From: CAZDAW01 sp964503685
Lineage (GTDB): Bacteria; Chloroflexota; Anaerolineae; Anaerolineales; Anaerolineaceae
Assembly (NCBI GenBank): GCA_964503685.1
Contig: CAZDAW010000010.1
Location: 1 to 58,732 of the forward strand
Length of the DNA: 58,732 nucleotides
Direction: 5' to 3'
Shown: positions 8,868-18,423 of the stretch, piece after piece
Numbering within the stretch: position 1 is the first letter of the stretch
Layout of the letters: each line of letters begins with the position of its first letter
Made by a program: the position numbers and the translations under genes
Notes under the pieces: model-generated
What the model was told of the DNA's origin: nothing
The model's database searches: none
Seen by the model: only the letters and a program-made list of their open reading frames with translations

Positions 8868-9506
8868 TTACCTGACGAGTTTCTTGCGCAGGGCAAGCGC
8901 AACGGCTTCAGTCCGTTTGGTAACGCCCAGTTTAGCCAGAATATTACTGACATGCGCCCTGGCCGTCGAACGGCTGATGGTCAACCGAACAGCAATCTCC
9001 GGATTGCTCAAGCCCTCAACCATTAATCCCAAAACCTCTCGCTCACGCTCAGTCAGATCGTCTCCGAGTTGAAACGTCTGTTTTCCCAGAATAAACTCCT
9101 GAGTCACTTCGGGAGCGATCGTCGAGCGCCCGACAAATGCCAGGCGAATGGCTTTTGCCAGATCTTCGCCGGTTACATTTTTCAACAAATAACTGATCGC
9201 CCCCTCGCGCATTACATCCTGCACCAGCTCCTTATCCTGAAAACTGGTCAGAGCAATAATCTGAATCGCTGGCAGCTTCTCTTTAATAAGCCGGGTTGCC
9301 TCAATCCCCCCCAAGCGCGGCATCACCAGATCCATCAACACCACGTCAGGACGTGTTTGTTCACACACCGTCAGCGCTTGCTGCCCGTCGGCTGCCTCTC
9401 CTGCCAGTTCGATATCTGTGGTTGCTTTTAGATAAGCCGATAAACCCCTCCGCACCATATCGTGATCGTCCACAATCACGACCCTGATTTTCTCCGATTC
9501 ACTCAC
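8868..9506 (-). CDS. Response regulator, NarL/LuxR type
   Basis: This 212-residue regulator has a receiver domain (acidic pair Asp13-Asp14, phospho-acceptor Asp59 in VVLMDLVMPRLGG, Thr in IALTSF, Lys in YLLKNV) and a C-terminal LuxR-type helix-turn-helix (LTEREREVLGLMVEGLSNPEIAVRLTISRSTARAHVSNILAKLGV). It binds DNA once phosphorylated. The start is best placed at GTG 9506, which has GGAAG about 6 bases upstream and overlaps the end of the kinase gene by 8 bases; a TTG at 9509 is the alternative. The partner is surely the propeller kinase just upstream. The nearest target candidate is the peptide importer operon downstream, by inference from position only. Confidence 0.92.
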   Translation of the reverse strand: MSESEKIRVVIVDDHDMVRRGLSAYLKATTDIELAGEAADGQQALTVCEQTRPDVVLMDLVMPRLGGIEATRLIKEKLPAIQIIALTSFQDKELVQDVMREGAISYLLKNVTGEDLAKAIRLAFVGRSTIAPEVTQEFILGKQTFQLGDDLTEREREVLGLMVEGLSNPEIAVRLTISRSTARAHVSNILAKLGVTKRTEAVALALRKKLVR

Positions 9507-12500
9507 CAATGACTTCCTCCGTTTCCTGCCAAATCGCCCTTACCTGTGTACCCTGCCCAGGCTGGCTGTTGATTTCGATTATCGCTCCGATATTTTGCGC
9601 TCTTTCCCTGATGTTAACCAATCCAAAATGATCGGGTAATATCTCGTCGGGATTGAATCCACATCCATCATCCGTAATATCCAGAACGACCGTATTCTTT
9701 CCCATCCCATTATCATCCTTTTCGCGCATTAATGCCAACCTGACGTGTCTGGCGCCGGCGTGTTTGACAACATTGGTCAGCGCTTCCTGAGCGATTCGAT
9801 AAAAACCTACATGAATATCATCCGGCAGATTCCCGATTTCGTCAACATGCAAGTCAACCGTCATTCCTGTCTTTCCGATCACCGACTCGGCCAGTTGTTT
9901 AAGTAAATCGGGCAGCTTTGCTTCGATCACCGCCGATGGACGCAATTCCATCAGCAGCGTTCTCATTTCAGCCAGCGCCCCGCGGGTCAACTGGCGCAAA
10001 TCGTAAAGTAACTTTTGCCCCTCCTGCGCGTCGTTTTCCCACAGCGCAGGAATCGCCTCCGCGATCAGACTGGCTGAAAATAACGTCTGGGTGACGGCGT
10101 CATGCAAATCCCGCGCCAGCCGGTTGCGTTCTGATACCACTGCCAGTTCCTCAGCCTTCGACCGAAGACTATCGTTGCCAATCGCCAACGCCGCCTGATC
10201 GGCAATCGAAGCGAGCAGTTCAATTTCATCCTTCGTGATGCGCCGCTGCTTTTCAAACAACGCCGCCAGACCGCCAATAATTTCATTATCCGATTCGATC
10301 GGTAAGATAAGAACAGTCTGGATGCCCTCCATGATCGCCGGCGCCAAATCGGGGCGCTTGCCGCCATAGAGAGACAGATCATCGATCACTCTCGGCGACC
10401 CGTCTTCAACCAGGCTGCCAAACCAGTTGACAGTTTTATCAGGACAGATCATTTTCAACTCGGCTTCCCGCCGGCAGGGTTCACCAAGATTATCCCGCCT
10501 GTCATATAAAGCGCTGATCTTCCTCCTGCCGCCGCTGCCGTTCTGATACAGACAGACTCTATCCGCTCTCACCATGCGTCCAACCTGGCAGCAGATAAAG
10601 TTCAAACTCTCTCCCAGCGATTTATTCGAGTTAATCAACAGCAAAATCTCTCTGAGGCCTTCAGCCACCTTGCGCCGTTGTTCGATTTCACGCGTCCTTT
10701 CCGCCACCTGCAATGCCAGCCGGCGGTTGCGCAAGTTAATCTCTCTAACCCGCATCTGATACCCCGCGAAAATAATCCCTGCCGCCGCCAATACCGCCGC
10801 CCATTGAAACCAGGCCCGCTGCCAGATCGGTGGAACAACGGTGATCTTCAGGGCAATCCCTTCCTCATTCCAGACGCCATCGTTATTGGAGCCTTTAATC
10901 CGCAGCGTATAATCCCCGCCAGGTAAATTAGTGTACCGGCCCGATCGGTTTGTCCCTGCATAAATCCAGCCTTTATCAAAATTTTCCAGCTTATAGGCAT
11001 ACTGGTTTTTCTCCGGCTGAATATAACTCAAAGCAGCAAAACTGAATTCAAAAAAATTATTGGGCCAGTGCAGGTTGATCTGATCAACAAAACCAACGGC
11101 GACTTTCGTCTCCATGGGTTCGTTACCCTGCGTCAGAGAAGTCAGAACAACAGGCGGAATGTAAGGATTATCCTTGATCTTTTCAGGCCGAAATGCGTTT
11201 AACCCATTGATGCCGCCAAAGAACATCTCTCCGCTGCTGCTTCCAAAATACGCCCCTTTGTTGAACTGGTTGCTTTGCAGCCCGTCTTGCCGATTAAAAT
11301 TCTTGAACGTTTCCCGTCGAGGGTCAAAACGGGTTATCCCGTTGCTGAGGCTCATCCACAAATAACCCTGCTCGTCTTCGACGATTCCACAAATCACATC
11401 ACTGGGCAAACCATCTCGTTCACGATAATGAATGAACCCCGCAGTGGCGCGGTCATATTTATTCAATCCACCCATCGTACCAACCCAAATCGTCCCCGTT
11501 CTGCTCTGAAAAATCGCTGTCACAGTATTATCGCTCAGGCTGTCAGCTTCCTTCGAATCATAAGTGAAACGCAGAAACCTTCCTGTCGAACGATCATAAC
11601 GATTTAATCCCTGAACAGAGGTGCCAACCCATAAAAAACCGGTTCTGTCCTGATAAACAGCCGTGATGTATTTGCTGTTGATGCTGTATGGATTACGCGA
11701 TTCAGGAACAAACATGACCGCCTGATTCGTTTCCACATCCAGGTAAATCAGGCCATAACCATCAGTTCCCAGCCAGAGAATTCCATCCGAATCCTGGCAG
11801 ATTGCAGTGATTGACACATTTTTTAAATTGAGCAGGTTCCCCCGTTCGCTGGCAACGATCACTTCATACGGGAAAATTCGGTCAAATTTATCATTGTACC
11901 GGTTCAAACCGTTCTCCGTTCCGATCCATATCTGCCCTTGCTTATCCTGAAACATCGCGTTCACATGATCGCTGCTTAATGAATAGGGATTCTTGGGATT
12001 GTTGTTGTAATGGACAACATATCCGCTTTTACGGTCAATCCGGTTAACACCGCCAACCGTACCGACCCACAAATACCCCCTGGCATCTTCCAGAATAGCA
12101 GTCACATTATCATTGCTGATCGTATGGGTGTCATCCGGCTTATGATGATAATGGGTAAAACCTTGCCGCATCAGGTTAAATTGATTGATCCCCCCGCCAT
12201 AAGTCGCCAGCCAATATACCCCCGAACGGTCTCGGTGAATATCGTAAACAGTCGGACTGCTCAACGCCTCCGCGTCATCGGGGTTATCAGGATTGAAATC
12301 ATAATGGGTGAACGACTCACTCTGCGGCCAGAACAAATCCAGGCCCTCCTCCGTCCCAATCCACAAGGCCCCCGATGGGTCTTTTTCGATATCCCAGACG
12401 ATATTACTGCTGATACTGTTGGGATCACCCGAAACGGCGCGAAATTGCTCAAACCGCTCACGCTTCAGGTCAAACCGCAGTAAACCGCTCCCATAGGTCG

Positions 12501-13359
12501 TCATCCATAACGAGCCATTGTCATCTGCCATCATTGCCTGATAGGCCGTGCGCCACAACTGTTTCTTTTCCTTCTGCACAAATAGATGGCGCTGAAATTT
12601 TCCACTGGCCAGGTCGAGTTTATCCAGACTGTTTTCCGTCGCAATCCACAACACGCCGTTTGCATCTTCAAAAACGCCCCCCACATTATTTGAACTTAAA
12701 CTCTCAGCATTGTTCGGATCGTTTCGATAATGAATGAATCTTTCATTTACCCGGTCAAAGTGATCGAGTCCGCCCCCCCAGGTTCCAATCCATAATTCAC
12801 CGCGTGAGTCTTCGAATATCTCCCCTACATGATCATGGGCAAGGCTGTCAGCCTTCGTAGAATTATAAGAATACCGCTTGAAACGCTCGCTTACCCTGTT
12901 AAATAAATTCAATCCCTTATCAGTGCCGATCCATAAATCTCCCCGGCTGTCCTCAAATATTTCCCATATCGTGTTACTGCTGATGCTCTCCGGGTTGAGC
13001 GGATCGTAACGGTACTGGGTGAACCTGTAACCATCGAAACGGTTGAGGCCATCTGCTGTACCCGCCCAAATATACCCCTGGCTGTCCTCAAATATCCGGT
13101 AAACAACGCTATGCGAAAGGCCCTCATTTAAAGAAAGCCGCCTGAACTGGAGACGCAGTTCAGAGCCTGCCAGCCCAGGCGATAATATAGGCTGAAAGGC
13201 AATCGCCTCCGAGGCATCCGGTCTCGCCGCTGTTTTTTGCGCTTGCTGGCTGGCTGCATTCTGCCCGGCAGTCATCGGCGGCTGGCTGCATGCAGCCAGC
13301 AATAGAACCAACCCAAAGAAAATGATTCTATTCGCTCGCCTGCCAGAGATAAAACTCAT
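9499..13359 (-). CDS. Propeller sensor histidine kinase with lipoprotein-like signal
   Basis: This 1286-residue sensor has, in order: a hydrophobic N-terminus with a lipobox-like LLAAC (about residue 25); 14 propeller repeats of the kind 'V..I.ED..G.LWIGT..GLNRFD' (about residues 65-720), enough for two seven-bladed propellers; a Y_Y_Y domain (FEFSFAALSYIQPEKNQYAYKLE...); one membrane span (about 848-866); a GAF domain; a HisKA_3 dimerisation domain with phospho-acceptor His1086 (ARDLHDAVTQTLF); and an ATPase domain (IAQEALTNVVKHAGA, DDGCGF). Propellers and Y_Y_Y should lie outside the cell and the kinase inside. The architecture matches hybrid sensors of Bacteroides for carbohydrates, but here the regulator is a separate NarL-type protein encoded next. 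The ligand is unknown. Confidence 0.92.
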   Translation of the reverse strand: MSFISGRRANRIIFFGLVLLLAACSQPPMTAGQNAASQQAQKTAARPDASEAIAFQPILSPGLAGSELRLQFRRLSLNEGLSHSVVYRIFEDSQGYIWAGTADGLNRFDGYRFTQYRYDPLNPESISSNTIWEIFEDSRGDLWIGTDKGLNLFNRVSERFKRYSYNSTKADSLAHDHVGEIFEDSRGELWIGTWGGGLDHFDRVNERFIHYRNDPNNAESLSSNNVGGVFEDANGVLWIATENSLDKLDLASGKFQRHLFVQKEKKQLWRTAYQAMMADDNGSLWMTTYGSGLLRFDLKRERFEQFRAVSGDPNSISSNIVWDIEKDPSGALWIGTEEGLDLFWPQSESFTHYDFNPDNPDDAEALSSPTVYDIHRDRSGVYWLATYGGGINQFNLMRQGFTHYHHKPDDTHTISNDNVTAILEDARGYLWVGTVGGVNRIDRKSGYVVHYNNNPKNPYSLSSDHVNAMFQDKQGQIWIGTENGLNRYNDKFDRIFPYEVIVASERGNLLNLKNVSITAICQDSDGILWLGTDGYGLIYLDVETNQAVMFVPESRNPYSINSKYITAVYQDRTGFLWVGTSVQGLNRYDRSTGRFLRFTYDSKEADSLSDNTVTAIFQSRTGTIWVGTMGGLNKYDRATAGFIHYRERDGLPSDVICGIVEDEQGYLWMSLSNGITRFDPRRETFKNFNRQDGLQSNQFNKGAYFGSSSGEMFFGGINGLNAFRPEKIKDNPYIPPVVLTSLTQGNEPMETKVAVGFVDQINLHWPNNFFEFSFAALSYIQPEKNQYAYKLENFDKGWIYAGTNRSGRYTNLPGGDYTLRIKGSNNDGVWNEEGIALKITVVPPIWQRAWFQWAAVLAAAGIIFAGYQMRVREINLRNRRLALQVAERTREIEQRRKVAEGLREILLLINSNKSLGESLNFICCQVGRMVRADRVCLYQNGSGGRRKISALYDRRDNLGEPCRREAELKMICPDKTVNWFGSLVEDGSPRVIDDLSLYGGKRPDLAPAIMEGIQTVLILPIESDNEIIGGLAALFEKQRRITKDEIELLASIADQAALAIGNDSLRSKAEELAVVSERNRLARDLHDAVTQTLFSASLIAEAIPALWENDAQEGQKLLYDLRQLTRGALAEMRTLLMELRPSAVIEAKLPDLLKQLAESVIGKTGMTVDLHVDEIGNLPDDIHVGFYRIAQEALTNVVKHAGARHVRLALMREKDDNGMGKNTVVLDITDDGCGFNPDEILPDHFGLVNIRERAQNIGAIIEINSQPGQGTQVRAIWQETEEVIGE

Positions 13360-13486
13360 CTAAATACCAACCCGGGCCACCGCCTGAAGCTATTCAACTT
13401 CAATTCAGATAACAACTTTATGCCAGCAAATTCACTGTTACTGCGAGGCCTGAAAAGCCGAAGCCATCTCTTTCAGATCGAGATCA

Positions 13487-14317
13487 CTAGCAATGGCTAT
13501 CTAACCAGGAAACCATATAACCAATGACAAGCTGCTGATCAGTTTCGTTATGAATTTCATGATACATGCCATCCCACAATTTAAGGGTGACATTTTTACC
13601 GGCATTCCTGGCAAATTCCTGGCTGGCTTTCGCCGAGCAAATCGGGTCATCCGTCCCGTGCATAAGCAGCAGAGGCAGCGTCCATTCAGCCGCATGCTCA
13701 ATCGCCCATTTGCCCGGTTTGTAAAAACTCATCAATAACCGGGGCGTGATCTTGCTGTGAACCAGCGGATCACTGACATACGCATCAATGACCTTTTGTT
13801 CGTGAGAAAGCCCTTTAACATCCAGCCCCGAATCCATGGCCAGGCCGGGCGCCAGCACATCCAGAATGTAAGCCAGGGTCATCTTCACTGGCGGCGGAGC
13901 GAACGCCAGCTCCAATTCGGGGCCGGTCGCCACAACCCCGGCAAGCCTGGGCTGGCGGCGCAGCGCATAGTTAATAACCAGATTGCCGCCCAGGCTGTGT
14001 CCGTAAAGAAAACACGGCTTTCCCGGATAACGTTTCTCCGCTTCTTCTAAATGATGGGCAATATCGTTGTAAAGGTGTTCCTTCGACGGTGTATGCCCCC
14101 GCGCTCCGCCCGATTTGCCATGCCCGCGCAGATCGAACGATAACAGGGCATAGCGGGCGTCAGTCAAGGCCTTTGCCACGTGAACATAGCGGCCGCCGTG
14201 CTCCCCGATTCCATGCACCAGGCACACCACGGCTTTCACTTCCCCGGCTGGCAGCCAGCCCTGGGCATAGATAGGCAGATTATCTTCCGTTGTCCAGTTA
14301 TATTCAATATGCTCCAT
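13487..14317 (-). CDS. Alpha/beta hydrolase, monoacylglycerol lipase-like
   Basis: This 276-residue enzyme belongs to the lysophospholipase/monoacylglycerol lipase group. The oxyanion motif HGIGEHGGRY near residue 35, the nucleophile Ser in GHSLGGN, the acid in LMHGTDDPI and the histidine in YHEIHNE form the full catalytic set. Its length is normal, and no signal peptide is seen, so it should be cytoplasmic and act on monoglycerides or similar esters. It has an AAGGAG site upstream of the ATG. It is the last of three minus-strand genes that follow each other closely (SIS, aminopeptidase, hydrolase), which do not share an obvious pathway. Confidence 0.88.
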   Translation of the reverse strand: MEHIEYNWTTEDNLPIYAQGWLPAGEVKAVVCLVHGIGEHGGRYVHVAKALTDARYALLSFDLRGHGKSGGARGHTPSKEHLYNDIAHHLEEAEKRYPGKPCFLYGHSLGGNLVINYALRRQPRLAGVVATGPELELAFAPPPVKMTLAYILDVLAPGLAMDSGLDVKGLSHEQKVIDAYVSDPLVHSKITPRLLMSFYKPGKWAIEHAAEWTLPLLLMHGTDDPICSAKASQEFARNAGKNVTLKLWDGMYHEIHNETDQQLVIGYMVSWLDSHC

Positions 14318-14389
14318 CTCCGTTTTCTCCTTGGCGTATTCGCCTTTGAATAAGTGATTGAATAAACCCGCTATGGCTCCGGCAAAATC

Positions 14390-15502
14390 TCAATCCAAAT
14401 CGATGACGAATTTGCCATCCTTATACAAAACCTCGCCGTCAACTTCGATCTTCCCACCCTGGCGCATATCGCAGATCATATCCCAGTGAATGGCCGATTC
14501 GTTCTTGCTGCCCGATTCCGGGTATCCAAGCCCTACCGCCATGTGAAAGCTGCCGCCGATTTTCTCATCGAACAGAATCTGCCGGGTGAACTTCTGGATA
14601 CCCTCATTCGTTCCGATAGCAAATTCGCCCACGTAGCGTGAACCCTCATCGGTATCCAACATCTTAAGCAGAAAATCCTCGTTCTTTTCAGCCGACGCCC
14701 TGACAACTTTGCCCTTTTCGAACCCCAGGCGAATCCCGGAAACCTCACGCCCGCCCTCAATTGCCGGATATGAGAATTTAACATATCCTTCCACACTGTC
14801 TTCCACCGGCCCGCAGAAAACCTCGCCATCCGGCACATTCTCGTGACAATCGCAATTGATAAAACTTCGTCCCTTGATACTTAATCGCAAATCCGTCTCT
14901 GGCGCGGTGACGTGTACATTTTCCTTCCCCTTCAACCACTCGACAACCTTTTGTTGCCGGGCCGAAAAACGTTTCCAGTATCCAACGGGGTCATCCATAT
15001 CCGGCATAATCGCGTTGTAAACAAAATCCTCATATTCCGCCAGGCTCATCTCAGCGTCCTGGGCGTAAGCGTTCGTGGGGAAGAGTGATAACGTCCAGCG
15101 CAGTGAACCATCGGCCGCTCTGGCCATAAACCGCTTCGATAAATCGGTGCGGGCGCGCTCATACAACACCTGCTTCTGCGGATCAACGCCGCTCAATGCC
15201 TTCGTATTGACATCGCTCAAAATATGGATAAACACATCATACGTATCCGTCGTCAGATCGTCGATTCCCGACACATGCTGAATCTGCTCGTCAGAGGCAT
15301 AGCGGTAAAACAGGCTCCTGGCGTCCGGCAATTCAACCTCCAATTCCGGAAAACCGCCCGCTTTTAGCACAGCGATGTAAATTTCCCGCAGGAGCGGCTC
15401 GCTTACCGTACTCCCGTGAATAATTGTTTTATCGCCCGGCTTGACGGCGACAGAATAATTAACCAGCAAATCTGCCAGTTTGGTAATTCGAGGATCGGTC
15501 AT
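14390..15502 (-). CDS. Aminopeptidase, M29 family
   Basis: This 370-residue protein matches the M29 metallo-aminopeptidases (AmpS / thermophilic aminopeptidase), which remove N-terminal residues from peptides in the cytoplasm using two metal ions. Typical stretches are KLADLLVNYSVAVKPGD at the start, FINCDCHENVPDGEVFCGPVEDSVEG in the middle and the C-terminal metal region with SFHMAVGLGYPES and IHWDMICDM, where histidines and an aspartate act as ligands. The length is a little short of the usual 400 or so. GGAG lies about 9 bases before the ATG. With the nearby peptide importer it could take part in peptide use, but it is a separate transcription unit. Confidence 0.88.
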   Translation of the reverse strand: MTDPRITKLADLLVNYSVAVKPGDKTIIHGSTVSEPLLREIYIAVLKAGGFPELEVELPDARSLFYRYASDEQIQHVSGIDDLTTDTYDVFIHILSDVNTKALSGVDPQKQVLYERARTDLSKRFMARAADGSLRWTLSLFPTNAYAQDAEMSLAEYEDFVYNAIMPDMDDPVGYWKRFSARQQKVVEWLKGKENVHVTAPETDLRLSIKGRSFINCDCHENVPDGEVFCGPVEDSVEGYVKFSYPAIEGGREVSGIRLGFEKGKVVRASAEKNEDFLLKMLDTDEGSRYVGEFAIGTNEGIQKFTRQILFDEKIGGSFHMAVGLGYPESGSKNESAIHWDMICDMRQGGKIEVDGEVLYKDGKFVIDLD

Positions 15503-15535
15503 TTATGTCATCTCCATAACTTTTTATGTGAACAA

Positions 15536-16576
15536 TCAAAACGTTTCAGTGACTTTGGTCAAACCCCGCGGATTGTCCGGGTCGAAACCTTTCTCACGCG
15601 CCAGAATCATGCCAAACATCTGTCCGGGCAGCACCGCCAGCATGGGCGTCAGCCATTCAGGAACATCGCCTGGCAGCGGAAAACCCAGTTGCGCCTGGTG
15701 CAAGAGATCATGCTGGTCTGAAATCACCAGTTGCTCCGCCCCCATATCCTTAAGCTGGCTGAACAACGAACGCATATCTTCAGATACCCCGCCTCCTGGC
15801 GCAATTGACAGAACCGGAACACCGGAATGGACCATGCGAATCGGGCCGTGCCTGAAATCAGCAGACGAATAAGGCACCGTCACCACTCCGGTCAATTCTT
15901 TCACCTTCAAGGAAATTTCAAAAGCCGTGGAATAATTGAAACCGCGCCCGATGATGGCGCACTGCTCTACAAAACGGTAACGCTCCACGTGCGCCATTCC
16001 AGGCTCCACCAGCACGAACGTTTTGCGCATCAAATCGGGTACGCGCTGCAACCATTCCAGGCGTTCTTCATCCCCTTCCATCTGGCACGAAAGCAGCGCC
16101 ATCGCCGCCAAAGAAGCCGTGTAGGTCTTTGTCGCCGCCACTGCCTTCTCCACTCCGGCATGCAGGCAGATGTGGTTATCAGAAGCCTTCGCCAGCGGCG
16201 AATCGGGATTATTGGTAATCGCCAGCGTCGGGCGTCCCTGGCGCTTTCCTTCCGCCAAAACCGAAACGATATCGGGCGATTGCCCCGATTGGGATATCCC
16301 GATCACCAGCGCCCTTGCCAGGCTGGGCGGTTTTTCATATAACGTGAACAACGACGGCGTCGCCAGCGCAACCGGCAGATGGTTATACGCGCCAAACAAA
16401 TACTGCGCATAACGCGCCGCATTATCCGATGTCCCCCTCGCCGCGATCATCACGTAATCAAAGGCCCCCTTGAACTTCGAAACCATCTCGCCAACCCTCC
16501 GTTTTTCCTCCAGCAGCATTTGCTTAATAACAGCCGGTTGTTCGTGGATTTCATTTTCAAGGTATAAAGTGGGCAT
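15536..16576 (-). CDS. SIS-domain sugar isomerase/deaminase (GlmS-like, no glutaminase domain)
   Basis: This 346-residue protein has two SIS domains and corresponds to the isomerase half of GlmS without the N-terminal glutaminase domain. The phosphosugar-binding serines are in AARGTSDNAA, and in ISQSGQSPDIV; the second SIS domain contains IIGRGFNYSTAFEISLKVKELTGV with the glutamate and lysine conserved in the GlmS group, and the tail ends KGFDPDNPRGLTKVTETF. Such proteins act as amino sugar phosphate deaminases or as deglycases of sugar-amine conjugates. GGAGG lies just before the ATG. It lies 33 bases upstream of the aminopeptidase gene. Which sugar phosphate it uses cannot be decided here; the FrlB-like protein at 44.6 kb is a distinct relative. 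Confidence 0.85.
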   Translation of the reverse strand: MPTLYLENEIHEQPAVIKQMLLEEKRRVGEMVSKFKGAFDYVMIAARGTSDNAARYAQYLFGAYNHLPVALATPSLFTLYEKPPSLARALVIGISQSGQSPDIVSVLAEGKRQGRPTLAITNNPDSPLAKASDNHICLHAGVEKAVAATKTYTASLAAMALLSCQMEGDEERLEWLQRVPDLMRKTFVLVEPGMAHVERYRFVEQCAIIGRGFNYSTAFEISLKVKELTGVVTVPYSSADFRHGPIRMVHSGVPVLSIAPGGGVSEDMRSLFSQLKDMGAEQLVISDQHDLLHQAQLGFPLPGDVPEWLTPMLAVLPGQMFGMILAREKGFDPDNPRGLTKVTETF

Positions 16577-16650
16577 CTTTGCCTCCGTGGATGAATTTTT
16601 TACGCTAATATTCTACACCCAAAATGATTCATTCTGTGCCATTTTTGCTT

Positions 16651-16656
16651 TATAAT
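16651..16656 (+). promoter_or_regulatory. -10 element (TATAAT)
   Basis: A consensus TATAAT ends 12 bases before the chosen ATG of the membrane protein gene. Transcription would begin within a few bases of the start codon, giving a very short or absent leader. No clear -35 is seen. Confidence 0.5.
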
Positions 16657-16668
16657 TATGCCCATACG

Positions 16669-18420
16669 ATGGCTATTCCATTCCTGAAAACCTTGCTGTC
16701 TATACTGGTCTGGTGGGTCTGGATCTTCGCCGCAATCAGCGGGCTTGGATTATTATTCCGTCGAATTTTCGGGCTCAAAACAATCACCGCAAACGACTGG
16801 CTGAATAGCTTCTGGTCAGGGTGGGCAATTGCCATTGTTTTCCTGCAGCTCTGGCATCTCTGGTCAAAAATTGATCTGACCGCTCTCGTCCTCATTTCAC
16901 TTGCCGGCGCCCTTGGTTTATTCTGCAACAGGGCAAACCTGTGGAATTTAATCCGGCGCATTCTTAAAAACAAACTTCTTTCACTTGCTTTTCTGTCCTT
17001 GTTTGCACTCTGGTTATCAGACCTGGCAATCGGCCCCATTCAGAACACCGATACCGGCCTCTATCACCTGCAAAATACGATGTGGGCGTCTGCCTATCCG
17101 ATCATTCCCGGCCTGGGAAACCTCCACCTCCGCTTTGGATACAACTCATCTTACTTCCTTTATACCGCCCTGCTTAATGTTGGCCCGTGGACGGGGCAGC
17201 CCCACCACCTGGCTAACGGATTATTCCTGCTTGTCCTCGCTGTTCAAATTCTGTTGAGCTTTTCAGCGCTAACGACGGACAGTAACAGGTCTCCGCGCAT
17301 TGATCACTTCTTCAGGTGTTTGCTGCTGGCTCCCGTGATCACCCAGATATTAGGAGAAAACCTGACCAGCCTTTCGCCAGACCTGCCCCTTTACGTACTT
17401 GGGATCGTTATCGCCTCAGAATTATTGCGCTTCATAGTTCAGCAAAATGATTCAATCAGCGAAGAGCGCTTTAGTCTCGTTTTCATCACCCTGCTGGCCA
17501 GCGCCGGGATAGCCATCAAGATCAGTTTTTCTGTTTTCGCGGCAACGGCTTTCCTGATCGCCCTGAGCATCTGGTTCCATCGCAACCAGACAAAAAATGC
17601 AGGAGAAATCCGCAAAACCCTTGCCTGGGTCGGCCTGTGCGGTGCGCTCCTGCTCGGCCCCTGGGCGCTGCGCGGCGTCATTTCCACCGGTTATCTGGCG
17701 TTTCCCATCCAACAAATTTCCTTCCCGGTCGCCTGGCGGACGCCATCTTCGATCGTTGTGTACGAAGCGAACGCCATTCGCGCCTACGCCCGCAAACCGG
17801 TCATCCAGCGCAGCGATAAAGTCCTCGGCACCTGGACCTGGCTGCAGCCCTGGTTTGATGAGCTTTCGTCCGAAGTGCGCCGGCCGCTGCAAATGGCCTT
17901 CATCGCTCTGGCAATCCTCGCATTTTCGCCGCGCCTGAAGCCGCAAAAAGACCGAAAAAACCATACCTGGCTATTCCTCCTGCCCGCTTTGATCGGAGTG
18001 GGCTTCTGGTTTCTGAGCGCACCGGCCTACCGCTTTGCCGGCGCCATGTTCTGGATCATTGCCGCCGGCCTTCTCGCCCTGGCTTTCGACCAGCTCGGCT
18101 TCCTGAGTCGCCTGCTCGGAACGAAAATAAGCCTTACCTTTTGTCTGATCTTTTTTCTCTTTGTATCGCCTTTTCAGAACCCGATTTTTATGGGGCCTTA
18201 TGATGACACAACCGTCTTATACCCTGTCCCTCATCCTGACTATGAAACGAAATATACAGACAGCGGCATCGAAATTCATATCACCAACGAACGCGACCAG
18301 TGCTGGGATATTCCCCTCCCATGCACGCCTTACTTCTACAAAAATTTGAACCTCTTAAAACCGGGCGATCTCAGCAGCGGTTTTTGGCTGGCGCCAGACA
18401 CAAAAGCACTCGAGTATTAA
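16669..18420 (+). CDS. Multi-spanning membrane protein, glycosyltransferase-like
   Basis: This 583-residue protein has about ten or more hydrophobic spans. The stretch DTGLYHLQNTMWASAYPIIPGLGNLHLRFGYNSS resembles the conserved block of the LIC_10190-type family of membrane proteins, which look like GT39/GT-C glycosyltransferases; the acidic DTGLYH may be the catalytic loop. This family assignment is from memory of the motif and is moderate. The start is placed at ATG 16669 (MAIPFLKT) because a TATAAT box precedes it closely and the frame from 16624 overlaps that box. The C-terminus (about 90 residues) is soluble. The acetyltransferase gene follows with 3 bases between. Confidence 0.7.
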   Translation: MAIPFLKTLLSILVWWVWIFAAISGLGLLFRRIFGLKTITANDWLNSFWSGWAIAIVFLQLWHLWSKIDLTALVLISLAGALGLFCNRANLWNLIRRILKNKLLSLAFLSLFALWLSDLAIGPIQNTDTGLYHLQNTMWASAYPIIPGLGNLHLRFGYNSSYFLYTALLNVGPWTGQPHHLANGLFLLVLAVQILLSFSALTTDSNRSPRIDHFFRCLLLAPVITQILGENLTSLSPDLPLYVLGIVIASELLRFIVQQNDSISEERFSLVFITLLASAGIAIKISFSVFAATAFLIALSIWFHRNQTKNAGEIRKTLAWVGLCGALLLGPWALRGVISTGYLAFPIQQISFPVAWRTPSSIVVYEANAIRAYARKPVIQRSDKVLGTWTWLQPWFDELSSEVRRPLQMAFIALAILAFSPRLKPQKDRKNHTWLFLLPALIGVGFWFLSAPAYRFAGAMFWIIAAGLLALAFDQLGFLSRLLGTKISLTFCLIFFLFVSPFQNPIFMGPYDDTTVLYPVPHPDYETKYTDSGIEIHITNERDQCWDIPLPCTPYFYKNLNLLKPGDLSSGFWLAPDTKALEY

Positions 18421-18423
18421 TTG

